From: Ornithinicoccus sp045032955
GTDB taxonomy: Bacteria > Actinomycetota > Actinomycetes > Actinomycetales > Dermatophilaceae
NCBI RefSeq assembly: GCF_045032955.1
Contig: NZ_JBJFZU010000002.1
Span: forward strand, 310,001-374,000
Direction: 5' to 3'
DNA: 64,000 bases
In this document: positions 25,535-33,275 of the stretch, in pieces
Position numbering within the stretch: the first letter of the stretch is position 1
How the letters are laid out: every line of letters begins with the position of its first letter
Made by a program: the position numbers and the translations under genes
The notes under the pieces: generated by a model
Database searches by the model: none
What the model was told of the DNA's origin: nothing
What the model saw: the letters and a program-made list of their open reading frames with translations, nothing else

Positions 25535-26286
25535 GGGTGCGCGTTCTCCTTGCTCAGGGGGTCGGTGCGGTGGTCGGTGCGGGTCTCGGCCCGTCGTCGG
25601 GCCTCGGCGGTCAGGGCTAGGAAGAGCCGTCGGTCGGCAGGGTTCTCCTCGGGGTGGAACTGCACCCCGAGGGCCCACCCGCCGGTCTCCGGCTCCAGGG
25701 CCTGCACCACCCCGTCGGCGGAGCGGGCGGTCACCCGGAGGCCGTCGGCGACCCGGTCGACCCCCTGGTGGTGGTAGCAGGGGGAGGCGGCCTCCGCTCC
25801 GAGCACGGTGGCGATCCGGGAGCCCGGCTCGGTGCGGAAGCTCACCTCGCCGAAGACGCCCGGGTCCGGCTGGTATGCCGTGTGCCCCAGCTGCTCCGGC
25901 AGGTGCTGGTGCAGGGTGCCGCCGAGGGCGACGTTGAGCACCTGCACCCCGCGGCAGATCGCCAGCAGCGGGACCCGTGCCTGCAGGGCAGCCCGGGCCA
26001 GTGCCAGCTCAGGGGCGTCCCGCACCGGTTCGGGGGCGGTGCTCGGGTGCGGGGCCTGGCCGTACTGCGCGGCGTCGACGTCGGCCCCGCCGATGAGCAC
26101 GAGCCCGTCCAGCACGTCCAGCACGCCGGGGTCCAGACCCGTCGGCGGCAGCAGCAGGGGGGTGCCCCCGGCGGCGGCCACCGCCTCCACGTAGACGGCG
26201 GGCACGATCGCGGCCGGGCGTCGCCAGACACCCCAGGCCGCCTCCTTGTAGTAGGTGGTCAGCCCGATCCGAGGAGCTCGCGTCAC
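25531..26286 (-). CDS. Gamma-glutamyl-gamma-aminobutyrate hydrolase-like (PuuD family, class I GATase fold)
   Basis: The 251-residue protein has the nucleophile elbow LLAICRGVQ and the catalytic His/Glu block GVQFHPEE, plus HHQGV, all typical of peptidase C26/PuuD. It should release glutamate from a gamma-glutamyl acid. GTG 26286 overlaps the ligase stop (GTGA), and its own stop overlaps the aldehyde dehydrogenase start. Confidence 0.88.
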   Translation of the reverse strand: MTRAPRIGLTTYYKEAAWGVWRRPAAIVPAVYVEAVAAAGGTPLLLPPTGLDPGVLDVLDGLVLIGGADVDAAQYGQAPHPSTAPEPVRDAPELALARAALQARVPLLAICRGVQVLNVALGGTLHQHLPEQLGHTAYQPDPGVFGEVSFRTEPGSRIATVLGAEAASPCYHHQGVDRVADGLRVTARSADGVVQALEPETGGWALGVQFHPEENPADRRLFLALTAEARRRAETRTDHRTDPLSKENAHP

Positions 26287-27647
26287 AGCCGCTCGAACCC
26301 CCGGCGCAGCTCCCAGTCGGTGACCGCGGCGTCGAACGCGGTGATCTCGACGTCGGCACAGTTGAGGTAGTGGTCCACCACGTCCTGGCCGAAGGCGGAC
26401 CGGGCGACCTCGGAGGCGGCGAAGAGGTCACGGGCCTCGCGCAGCGTGTGCGGCACCAGCGGTGCGTCCGACTCGTAGGCGTTGCCCTGCATCATCGGCT
26501 CCAGCTCGAGCTGCTGCTCGATGCCGTGCAGGCCGCCGGCCATCATCGCCGCGACCGCCAGGTAGGGGTTGGTGTCACCGCCGGGCACCCGGTTCTCCAT
26601 CCGGGCGCCTGCGCCCTCGCCGACCAGGCGCACCGAGCAGGTCCGGTTGTCGGTGCCCCAGGCGACGGCGGTGGGCGCGAACGACCCCTGCGCGAAGCGC
26701 TTGTAGGAGTTGATGTTGGGGGCGTAGAAGAGGGTGAACTCGCGCAGGGTGGCGAGCACGCCGGCGATGAACTGGTCGTAGACCGGGGTCCGGGCGCCGT
26801 CCTCCCAGAAGACGGTGCTGCCGTCCAGCCCGCGCAGCGACAGGTGGATGTGGCAGGAGTTGCCCTCGCGCTGGTTGGGCTTGGCCATGAAGGTGAGCGA
26901 CTGCCCGGCCTGGGCGGCGATCATCTTCGCGCCGGTCTTGTAGACGCTGTGGTTGTCGCAGGTCGTCATCACGTCGTCGAAGAGGAAGCCGATCTCGTGC
27001 TGGCCGAAGTTGCACTCGCCCTTGGCCGACTCGACGGTCATCCCGGCCTTCCACATGTCCGAGCGGATCCGGCGCAGCAGCGGCTCGACCCGGCCGGAGC
27101 CGACGATCGAGTAGTCGACGTTGTACTGGTTCGCGGGGGTGAGACCGGCATACCCCTTGGTCCAGGCCTCCTCGTAGGAGTCGGTGTAGACCACGAACTC
27201 CAGCTCGGTCCCGGCCACCGCCGACCAGCCGTGCGACGCGGCTCGCTCCACCTGGGAGGCGAGCATCGAGCGGGGCGACATCGGGACCGGTGAACCGTCG
27301 GGCAGGGACAGGTCGCACTGCACCATGACGGTGCGCTCCAGCCACGGGACGAGCCGGATGGTGTCCAGGTCGAGGGCGAACTCCATGTCGCCGTAGCCGG
27401 CCTCCCAGGAGCTGATCGCGTAGCCGTCCACGGTGTTCATGTCGGTGTCGACGGCGAGCAGGTAGTTGCAGCCCTCGATGCCGTCGCCGAGGGCGTGCTC
27501 GACGAAGTAGGGGGCGTGCAGGTACTTGCCCTGCAGGCGGCCCTGCATGTCGGTGAAGGCGACGACGACGGTCTCGATGCTCTCGTCGGCGACGCCGGCG
27601 CGGAGCTGGTCGACGGTGAGCATCCGGTCGCTGCGGGGGTGGGTCAT
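26283..27647 (-). CDS. Glutamine-synthetase-like gamma-glutamyl-amine ligase (GlnA3/GlnA4/PuuA type)
   Basis: The 454-residue protein keeps the GS core: ELEF metal site, GNSCHIHLS, the ATP-site loop NSYKRF and RMENRVPGGDTNPY. In actinobacteria such non-assimilatory homologues join glutamate to polyamines (GlnA3) or ethanolamine (GlnA4 of Streptomyces coelicolor). The neighbouring ethanolamine-type permease and lack of an amine oxidase favour ethanolamine here; the substrate cannot be read from the sequence alone. ATG 27647 overlaps the permease stop as ATGA. Confidence 0.85.
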   Translation of the reverse strand: MTHPRSDRMLTVDQLRAGVADESIETVVVAFTDMQGRLQGKYLHAPYFVEHALGDGIEGCNYLLAVDTDMNTVDGYAISSWEAGYGDMEFALDLDTIRLVPWLERTVMVQCDLSLPDGSPVPMSPRSMLASQVERAASHGWSAVAGTELEFVVYTDSYEEAWTKGYAGLTPANQYNVDYSIVGSGRVEPLLRRIRSDMWKAGMTVESAKGECNFGQHEIGFLFDDVMTTCDNHSVYKTGAKMIAAQAGQSLTFMAKPNQREGNSCHIHLSLRGLDGSTVFWEDGARTPVYDQFIAGVLATLREFTLFYAPNINSYKRFAQGSFAPTAVAWGTDNRTCSVRLVGEGAGARMENRVPGGDTNPYLAVAAMMAGGLHGIEQQLELEPMMQGNAYESDAPLVPHTLREARDLFAASEVARSAFGQDVVDHYLNCADVEITAFDAAVTDWELRRGFERL

Positions 27648-29077
27648 CGCAGGCCTCCCTCGGCCTCGGTCAGCTGGTCGAACTCTTCCTCGGGGGCGCT
27701 GGCGACCAGGTGGTGCCGGCTGTAGAACCAGAAGTAGGCGACGAAGGCGACGAAGACCACCGCGGTGATCCCGGCCGCCAACGGGTCCACGAAGAACGTC
27801 GCGACGACGGCGACCAGGCTGAGCACCAGGGCGGTGCCGGTGGTGGCGACGCCGCCGGGGGTGCGGTAGCCGCGCTCGAGGTCGGGCTCACGACGGCGCA
27901 GCACGATGTGCGAGAGGTTGAGCAGCACGTAGGACACGGTGGCGCCAAAGACCGCGATGTTGATGAGCAGCGCTCCGTTCTGGGTGACGGCGGCGAGCAG
28001 GAAGCCGATGGTGCCGGGGACCAGCAGGGCCACCCACGGGGTCTTCCGGCTGCCGGTCAGGGACAGGAAGCGCGGCAGGTAGCCGGCCCGGGAGAGCGCG
28101 AACAGCTGGCGGGAGTAGGCGTAGATGATCGAGAAGAAGCTGGCGACCAGGCCGGCCAGGCCCGCGTAGTTGACGAAGCCCGCCAGCCACGAGTCGCCGC
28201 CGAGCACCGCGCGCAGCGCCTCGGGCAAGGGGTTGTCGGAGGTGCGGACCGCCTCGGCCCCGGCCGAACCGGGGACCAGCAGCAGCATCAGGGCGGCGAA
28301 GACGAGGAGCACGCCCATCGCGACGATGATCCCGCGGGGCATGTCCCGCTTGGGGTCCGCGGTCTCCTCGGCGGCCAGCGGCACGCCCTCCACGGCCAGG
28401 AAGAACCAGATGCCGTAGACCAGCGCGGCCAGCGCCCCGGCGAAGCCGTAGGGCAGGAAGCTGCTGGCCCCGGCGGCGTCGCTCACCGCGATGTCGAAGA
28501 GGTTGGCGGTGTCGAAGTGCGGGGCCAGGCCGACGACCGTGACGATCAGGGCGACGACGGCGATGGCGGTGATCGCGAACATGATCTTCAGCGCCTCACC
28601 CACGCCCCAGACGTGCAGCCCGATGAAGATCAGGTAGGCGACCAGGTAGACCGGCCAGGAGTTGGTCAGCCCGAACAGGCCCAGGGCCTCCACGTAGCCA
28701 CCGATGAAGACGGCGATCGCGGCGGGGGCGACGGCATACTCGATGAGGACGGCGACACCGGTGGCGTAGCCGCCCAGAGGTCCGAGGGCGCGGCGCGCGA
28801 AGCCGTAGCCGGCGCCTGCGGTGGGCAGCGTCGAGGACATCTCGGCGAGCCCGAAGACCATGCAGGTGTACATCACGCCCATCAGCACGGTGGCGATCAG
28901 CAGGCCGCCCCAGCCGCCCTCGTCCAGCCCGAAGTTCCAGCCGGCGAAGTCGCCGGAGATGACATAGCTGACGCCCAGGCCGGCCAGCAGCACCCAGCCG
29001 GCGGCGCCCTTCTTCAGCTGCCGGTGCTGGTGGTAGTCGTCGGTGACCTGGGTGTAGTCGACCCTGCGCTGTGCCAT
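27644..29077 (-). CDS. APC-superfamily amine permease, ethanolamine-permease-like
   Basis: The 477-residue protein has 12 predicted membrane segments and the APC N-terminal motif (AAGWVLLAGLGVSYVISGDF, then GWNFGL and GGWGG), which recalls ethanolamine permeases. ATG 29077 is chosen; the frame is open further upstream but that region holds the operator. It heads the catabolic operon and would bring the amine into the cell. Confidence 0.82.
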   Translation of the reverse strand: MAQRRVDYTQVTDDYHQHRQLKKGAAGWVLLAGLGVSYVISGDFAGWNFGLDEGGWGGLLIATVLMGVMYTCMVFGLAEMSSTLPTAGAGYGFARRALGPLGGYATGVAVLIEYAVAPAAIAVFIGGYVEALGLFGLTNSWPVYLVAYLIFIGLHVWGVGEALKIMFAITAIAVVALIVTVVGLAPHFDTANLFDIAVSDAAGASSFLPYGFAGALAALVYGIWFFLAVEGVPLAAEETADPKRDMPRGIIVAMGVLLVFAALMLLLVPGSAGAEAVRTSDNPLPEALRAVLGGDSWLAGFVNYAGLAGLVASFFSIIYAYSRQLFALSRAGYLPRFLSLTGSRKTPWVALLVPGTIGFLLAAVTQNGALLINIAVFGATVSYVLLNLSHIVLRRREPDLERGYRTPGGVATTGTALVLSLVAVVATFFVDPLAAGITAVVFVAFVAYFWFYSRHHLVASAPEEEFDQLTEAEGGLR

Positions 29078-29094
29078 GGGATGCCTTCCTGGAC

Positions 29095-29120
29095 TCAATG
29101 GATCACAGTTGGTCCATTGA
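29095..29120. promoter_or_regulatory. Inverted repeat, probable GntR operator
   Basis: TCAATGGA (29095-29102) and TCCATTGA (29113-29120) form a perfect 8-bp inverted repeat with a 10-bp spacer, 17 bp before the permease ATG and in the gap shared with the divergent GntR gene. The position suits autoregulation and repression of the operon. Confidence 0.65.
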
Positions 29121-29183
29121 CCGGTGGTGCGAGTCTGCTCCCGGGGGAGGTGCGGCGTCAAGGGACGGCATACCGTGTCGCCC

Positions 29184-29891
29184 ATGGAGCAGCCAGAGGC
29201 GCCGCGGGTGCAGCCGGTGCGCGGGGGCAACGTCTTCGAGGAGACGATGGAGCACCTGCTGCGGCTGCTGCGCCTCGGGGTCTTCCCACCCGGCGCGAAG
29301 CTTCCGGCCGAGCGAGAGCTGGCGGAGTCGCTGCGGGTGTCCCGCACGACGCTGCGGGAGGCACTCGGCGAGCTGCAGGAGGCCGGCTACGTCAGCGTCC
29401 GCCGGGGCAGGTACGGCGGCACCTACGTCTCGGAGTCGCCGCCGGCACCGGGGAGCAGGCGGGGGAAGGCCCTGGACGCCGCCGAGGTGGAGGACCTGCT
29501 CACGCTGCGCCGCATCGTCGAACCCGCCGCGGCGGAGCTGGCCGCGGCGCGGGACCTGGACGAGGGGGAAAGGTCGCTGCTGGCCACCGCGGCCCGGGAG
29601 TGCGCCGACGCCGGCCTGCAGCAGTACCGGCCCTTCGACGCCCGGCTGCACCTGGCGCTCGCCGAGCTGAGCGGGTCACCGAGCCTGGCCGCCGTGGTGG
29701 CCGACGCGCGGGACCGGGTCAACGGGATGCTCGACCGGATCCCGTTGCTGGGCCCGAACCTGGCGCACTCGACCCGCCAGCACGAGGCGATCGTCGAGGC
29801 GGTCCTGGCGGGTAGGCCTGAGGTGGCCCGGCAGGCGATGCTCGACCACCTGCAGGGCACCGACTCGCTGCTCCGGGGCTTCCTGGCCTGA
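29184..29891 (+). CDS. FadR-subfamily GntR transcriptional regulator
   Basis: The 235-residue protein has an N-terminal winged helix (PPGAKLPAERELAESLRVSRT) and a helical FCD effector domain with the metal/ligand His in FDARLHLALAELSG and STRQHEAIVEAVL. TACCGT lies 7 nt before ATG 29184, so the mRNA may be leaderless; that box overlaps a GGCATACC motif. It diverges from the amine operon and is inferred to control it. Confidence 0.88.
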   Translation: MEQPEAPRVQPVRGGNVFEETMEHLLRLLRLGVFPPGAKLPAERELAESLRVSRTTLREALGELQEAGYVSVRRGRYGGTYVSESPPAPGSRRGKALDAAEVEDLLTLRRIVEPAAAELAAARDLDEGERSLLATAARECADAGLQQYRPFDARLHLALAELSGSPSLAAVVADARDRVNGMLDRIPLLGPNLAHSTRQHEAIVEAVLAGRPEVARQAMLDHLQGTDSLLRGFLA

Positions 29892-29959
29892 CCTGTCGTC
29901 CGCGACCGTTCGTTCGTGCCACGGCAGGAGAACCGACGGTCGGAGGAGGCGGCCCTCCC

Positions 29960-30106
29960 ACGGCATACCCACCGCGGTGGCTGGGTGTCGCCCTGGCTAC
30001 CCGTACCGACCGCGGTGCTCAGGGACCCGCAACTCACCGCGGTGGCTACGGGCTGCCCTGGCCACCCCTACCGACCGCGGTGGCCCAAGCAGGGCAGGTA
30101 TGCCGT
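29960..30106. repeat. Intergenic repeat element with ACCGCGGT palindromes and terminal inverted repeats
   Basis: The gap between two convergent genes holds four copies of the palindrome ACCGCGGT at 29971, 30009, 30036 and 30074 (spacing 38, 27, 38), making two roughly 50-bp direct repeats with a 65-bp period. The block is bracketed by a perfect 10-bp inverted repeat, ACGGCATACC (29960-29969) and GGTATGCCGT (30097-30106). No open frame of note lies inside. Confidence 0.8.
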
Positions 30107-30123
30107 CGCGACAGCCCCCCGGG

Positions 30124-31002
30124 TCAGTCCCGGTAGCGCGGCCGACGCTGCGGCCGCTGCCGGCTGAACTCGCCACCCTGGCGGCCGCCGAACGGACGGC
30201 CGTGGTCGGCATACTCGTCGCGCACGTAGACCAGCCGCTGGCTGCCGCAGTCGATGCGCGCGCCGGTCCGCAGCACCAGGCCGTCGACCGCCTGCTCCCC
30301 GGCCACCGTGGCGGGCGACGGGGTGAGGGCGAAGAGGTGGTACTCGTCGGTGGCGGGGTCGCGGCGGACCTCGGCGTGATGAGGTTCCAGGCCGGCGACG
30401 ACCAGGTCGCTCTCCGGGTCGGAGCCGATCGTGGTGGTGCCGCGGCGCAGGTGCAACGTCTGCTGCGGCGCCCCGAGCTCCGGGCCGGGCGGCAGGTGGA
30501 AGAGCAGCCGGGGGTCACCGCCGCCGAGGGGGTCGTGCGTGGTGCGGACCCGGCGTCGACGGGCCGCGACCAGCGTCGGTGCCAGCGGCCACAGCGTCGG
30601 CGGCGGGGTGAGTGCCGCCAGGCCGGGTCCCTGCGCGCGTCGTCCTGCCCGCAGCAGTCGCAGCGCCGCCCGCCGGTCCCGGACCGCGATGTGCGGGGAC
30701 CCGGTGAGGGTCCGGTCCACCAGGCCGGCCTTCACCGCTCCGAGGGAGACGACTGGCCCGCCCGGCCCGACGACCGTGATCGTCAGCCCGGCGTCCGCGG
30801 CGAAGGTGGCGACGTCCGAGGCGACGTCGGTCGCCGCCCGCCAGGAGATGCCCAGCGGGATCCGGTCCAGCTGGTCGAGGTCCACCTCGAGGTGGGTCCC
30901 CGAGCCCGTCACCCTGGCTTGCAGGGGGGCAGCGGCACCGTCCTCCGCCGGCGGTGTGATGGTCAGGCGCAGGTCCGCCTCGACCCTGATCTGCTGGGCC
31001 AT
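30124..31002 (-). CDS. FHA-domain protein
   Basis: The 292-residue soluble protein has an unrecognised N-terminal half (beta-rich, residues 1-95) and a C-terminal FHA domain at about residues 180-260 (TTIGSDPESDLVVAGLEPHHAEV). FHA domains bind phosphothreonine peptides, so it probably reads a Ser/Thr kinase signal. It ends in a basic tail. The small gene upstream is 9 bp away and likely cotranscribed. The partner kinase is not in this window. Confidence 0.75.
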   Translation of the reverse strand: MAQQIRVEADLRLTITPPAEDGAAAPLQARVTGSGTHLEVDLDQLDRIPLGISWRAATDVASDVATFAADAGLTITVVGPGGPVVSLGAVKAGLVDRTLTGSPHIAVRDRRAALRLLRAGRRAQGPGLAALTPPPTLWPLAPTLVAARRRRVRTTHDPLGGGDPRLLFHLPPGPELGAPQQTLHLRRGTTTIGSDPESDLVVAGLEPHHAEVRRDPATDEYHLFALTPSPATVAGEQAVDGLVLRTGARIDCGSQRLVYVRDEYADHGRPFGGRQGGEFSRQRPQRRPRYRD

Positions 31003-31011
31003 CTGCGTGCC

Positions 31012-31248
31012 TCAGCCGGCGTCGAGGGTGGAGTCCTCGGTGGTGATCCGCAGCGTCCCGTCCAGCTTCCAGGTGGCGCGCGGCGCCTCGGGGCCGGTGT
31101 CACGGGGGACCTCGACGGTCATGTCCACGAAGCTGTAGTTGATCGCGGCGCCGTGCCCGGTGAGGTAGTCCCACATCTCCTTGCCGAGGTCGGTCCACGA
31201 CACGGTCTCGCCGGTGCTGCCGGTCATCTGTCCCTGGTGCTCGCTCAT
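31012..31248 (-). CDS. Small protein of unknown function upstream of the FHA gene
   Basis: This 78-residue protein starts at ATG 31248 with GGAG seven bases upstream. It contains WTDLGKEMWDYLTG and a beta-strand pattern (WKLDGTLRITTED) that echoes the first strands of the FHA protein. No known domain was recognised. Tight spacing suggests it works with the FHA protein. Confidence 0.6.
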   Translation of the reverse strand: MSEHQGQMTGSTGETVSWTDLGKEMWDYLTGHGAAINYSFVDMTVEVPRDTGPEAPRATWKLDGTLRITTEDSTLDAG

Positions 31249-31348
31249 GCTGACTCCTTCGTCCTTGGTGGTCGTCCAACGTTTGTCACGACTCTTCGGA
31301 GTATGCGCCGGGTCCCGACAGGCGGCAACCGCAAGGAATTCTCCGCCT

Positions 31349-31402
31349 GGATTCGGACACGTTCTCCACAGACTTTGCACAAACTGTGGACACGCTGAAT
31401 CC
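31349..31402. promoter_or_regulatory. Nested inverted repeat with two DnaA-box-like 9-mers
   Basis: GGATTC/GAATCC (31349-31354, 31397-31402) enclose CCACAG/CTGTGG (31366-31371, 31384-31389). The inner arms lie in TTCTCCACA (31362-31370) and, reversed, GTGTCCACA (31393-31385), close to the actinobacterial DnaA box TTGTCCACA. It sits upstream of the DUF4397 gene in AT-richer DNA. Confidence 0.45.
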
Positions 31403-31474
31403 GGACGGGCGTCGGCGTACGTAGTGAGGGGTAGAGGGCGGAACCCGTCCGCCCCGTCCGACAAGGAGCACCCC

Positions 31475-32290
31475 ATGCGGAAGTTCACCTCCACCACGGC
31501 AGTCGCCCTGCTCGCCGGCGCCAGCGCCGTCGCGATGGCCGCCCCGGCGCAGGCCGACGAGCACGAGTCGACGGTCTCCGTGCTGCACGGCGTTCCCGGT
31601 CTGACCGTCGACGTCTACGTCGACGGCGAGGAGCTGATCCCCGACTTCGAGCCCGGCACCCTCACCGACCCGATGATGCTCCCGACCGGCACCTACGACA
31701 TTGACGTCTACGCCGACGGCGACGACCCGGAGAGCGCTGAGCCGGCCATCTCCGCCGCGGGCCTCGAGGTACCGGGCGGCGCGAACCTCACCCTCGCCGC
31801 GCACCTCGGTGAGGACGGCACCCCGATGCTGTCCGCCTTCGTCAACGACACCTCCACCCTGGAGGCCGGCCAGACGCGGCTCACCGTGCGGCACGCAGCC
31901 GCCGCCCCCGCCGTGGACGTCCGCGCCGGCGGCAGCCCCGTCATCGAGGGCCTCACCAACCCCAACGAGGAGGTCCTGAACCTGGACGCCGGCACCGTGA
32001 CCGCCGACGTCACCCTGGCCGGCACCGAGGACGTCGTGCTCGGCCCGGCCGACCTGGACCTCACCGAGGGCACCAACACGATCGTGTATGCCTGGGGCTC
32101 GGCCGAGGACGGCACCCTCGACCTGGCGGTGCAGACCATCGACGGGCTGCACGGCGACCCGGGTGGCGTCCCCTCCGGCCAGGGTGGCCTGGCGGGTGGC
32201 GAGACCGCTCTCGTGGTGCTCCTGATGGCCGGCGCTGCCGGCGCGGTGTTCGCCGGCAGCCGCCTGGTCCGCTCGTCGTCGGTCGCCTGA
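31475..32290 (+). CDS. Secreted DUF4397 surface protein
   Basis: The 271-residue protein has a Sec signal peptide (cleavage after about APAQA), then two DUF4397 beta-sandwich units (first begins TVSVLHGVPGLTVDVYVDG, second TRLTVRHAAAAPAVDV). The C-terminus has PGGVPSGQGGLAGG, a hydrophobic helix and a short tail, a sortase-substrate layout without LPXTG. ACAAGGAG precedes ATG 31475. A class F sortase gene follows after 26 bp. Confidence 0.85.
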   Translation: MRKFTSTTAVALLAGASAVAMAAPAQADEHESTVSVLHGVPGLTVDVYVDGEELIPDFEPGTLTDPMMLPTGTYDIDVYADGDDPESAEPAISAAGLEVPGGANLTLAAHLGEDGTPMLSAFVNDTSTLEAGQTRLTVRHAAAAPAVDVRAGGSPVIEGLTNPNEEVLNLDAGTVTADVTLAGTEDVVLGPADLDLTEGTNTIVYAWGSAEDGTLDLAVQTIDGLHGDPGGVPSGQGGLAGGETALVVLLMAGAAGAVFAGSRLVRSSSVA

Positions 32291-32316
32291 CCGCCCCATT
32301 CCGGTCACCTGACGAC

Positions 32317-33096
32317 TTGACGCGGACCCAGCCCCGCCGCAGCCGGTTCAGCCCGGCTGCGGCGGTGGCCTGCCTGCTCAGCCTCCTCGTGGCGGGGCTG
32401 GCCCTGTGGGGGCTGCTACGCGACCCGGTCCCGGCGCTCGCCGACTTCGACCGAGAGGGTGTCCCGGTCACCGCTCCCGCCGACCCCGCCGCCTCGACCC
32501 AGCCACCAGAGCCCACCCGTGGGTCGGATCCGGCCGCCGAGCCCGCCGCGGACCCGACCTCCGAGCCCACCGCAGGGCGGGCCCCCTCAGCCCTGGACAG
32601 GCCGGCCACCCGCCCCGCCTCACTGGAGGCCTCGACCGCTGCGAAGGCACCTCCCGCACCGGTGCGCCTGCGCGTCCCCGCCCTCGGTCTGGACGTCCCG
32701 TTGGACGCGGTCGGCGTCGCCCCCGACGGCCAGATGGAGGTCCCCGAGGACGCCGACGTGGCCGGCTGGTACAAGTTCGGTGCACGTCCGGCCGACGACA
32801 CGGGGTCGGTCGTCGTGGCCGGTCACGTCGACGACCGTGAGGGGCCCGGGGCCTTCCTCGCGCTGACCCGGGCCCAGGAGGGTGAGGAGGTCGTCGTCGA
32901 GCTCGAGGACGGGTCCGAGCTGTCCTACACGGTGACCGCCCGGACGACCACCGACAAGAAGGAGCTCCCTGTCGATGACCTCTTCGACCGTGACGGTCCG
33001 CCCCGGCTCCAGCTCATCACCTGCACCGGGGACTGGTCGGCCAGCACGGGCCGCTACACCGACAACCTCGTCCTCACCGCGACCCCGGCACTATGA
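32317..33096 (+). CDS. Class F sortase
   Basis: The 259-residue protein has an N-terminal membrane anchor (residues 13-34), a Pro/Thr-rich linker and a sortase domain with H170 (VAGHVDD), C236 (LITCTG) and R246 (GRYTDN), the full catalytic set. The TTG start at 32317 has a weak ribosome binding site, so the true start may differ slightly. It follows a probable substrate, as the CHRD-sortase pair does at 20-21.7 kb. Confidence 0.87.
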   Translation: MTRTQPRRSRFSPAAAVACLLSLLVAGLALWGLLRDPVPALADFDREGVPVTAPADPAASTQPPEPTRGSDPAAEPAADPTSEPTAGRAPSALDRPATRPASLEASTAAKAPPAPVRLRVPALGLDVPLDAVGVAPDGQMEVPEDADVAGWYKFGARPADDTGSVVVAGHVDDREGPGAFLALTRAQEGEEVVVELEDGSELSYTVTARTTTDKKELPVDDLFDRDGPPRLQLITCTGDWSASTGRYTDNLVLTATPAL

Positions 33097-33275
33097 GGCG
33101 GGCGGACCGGCTGCGCGACCTGCTGCGCCGGGCCGGACACGTCGAGGCCACGCCACGGGAGCAGGTCTGGCGGGGCATCCGCTCCCGGATCGACGCTCAG
33201 ACCGGGCGGCGCAGCAGCAGCTGGTCCACACCCATGCGACCGACCTCGAACGTCCAGGCGCCTCCGGCGAGGTAG
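33093..33275 (+). pseudogene. Anti-sigma-factor-like N-terminal fragment
   Basis: The frame begins at an ATGA overlap with the sortase. Its first 35 residues (RDLLRRAGHVEATPREQVWRGIRSRID) resemble the N-terminus of the anti-sigma factor at 35100 (LLGRAGEVESAP then VWDRIRTELD). After that it runs antisense into the convergent CFA gene and stops at 33275 after 60 residues. It looks like a truncated anti-sigma gene. Confidence 0.45.

Noticed and set aside
31349..31402. Replication origin
   Set aside because: Only two near-consensus DnaA-like boxes occur and no dnaA, dnaN or rpmH gene is nearby.
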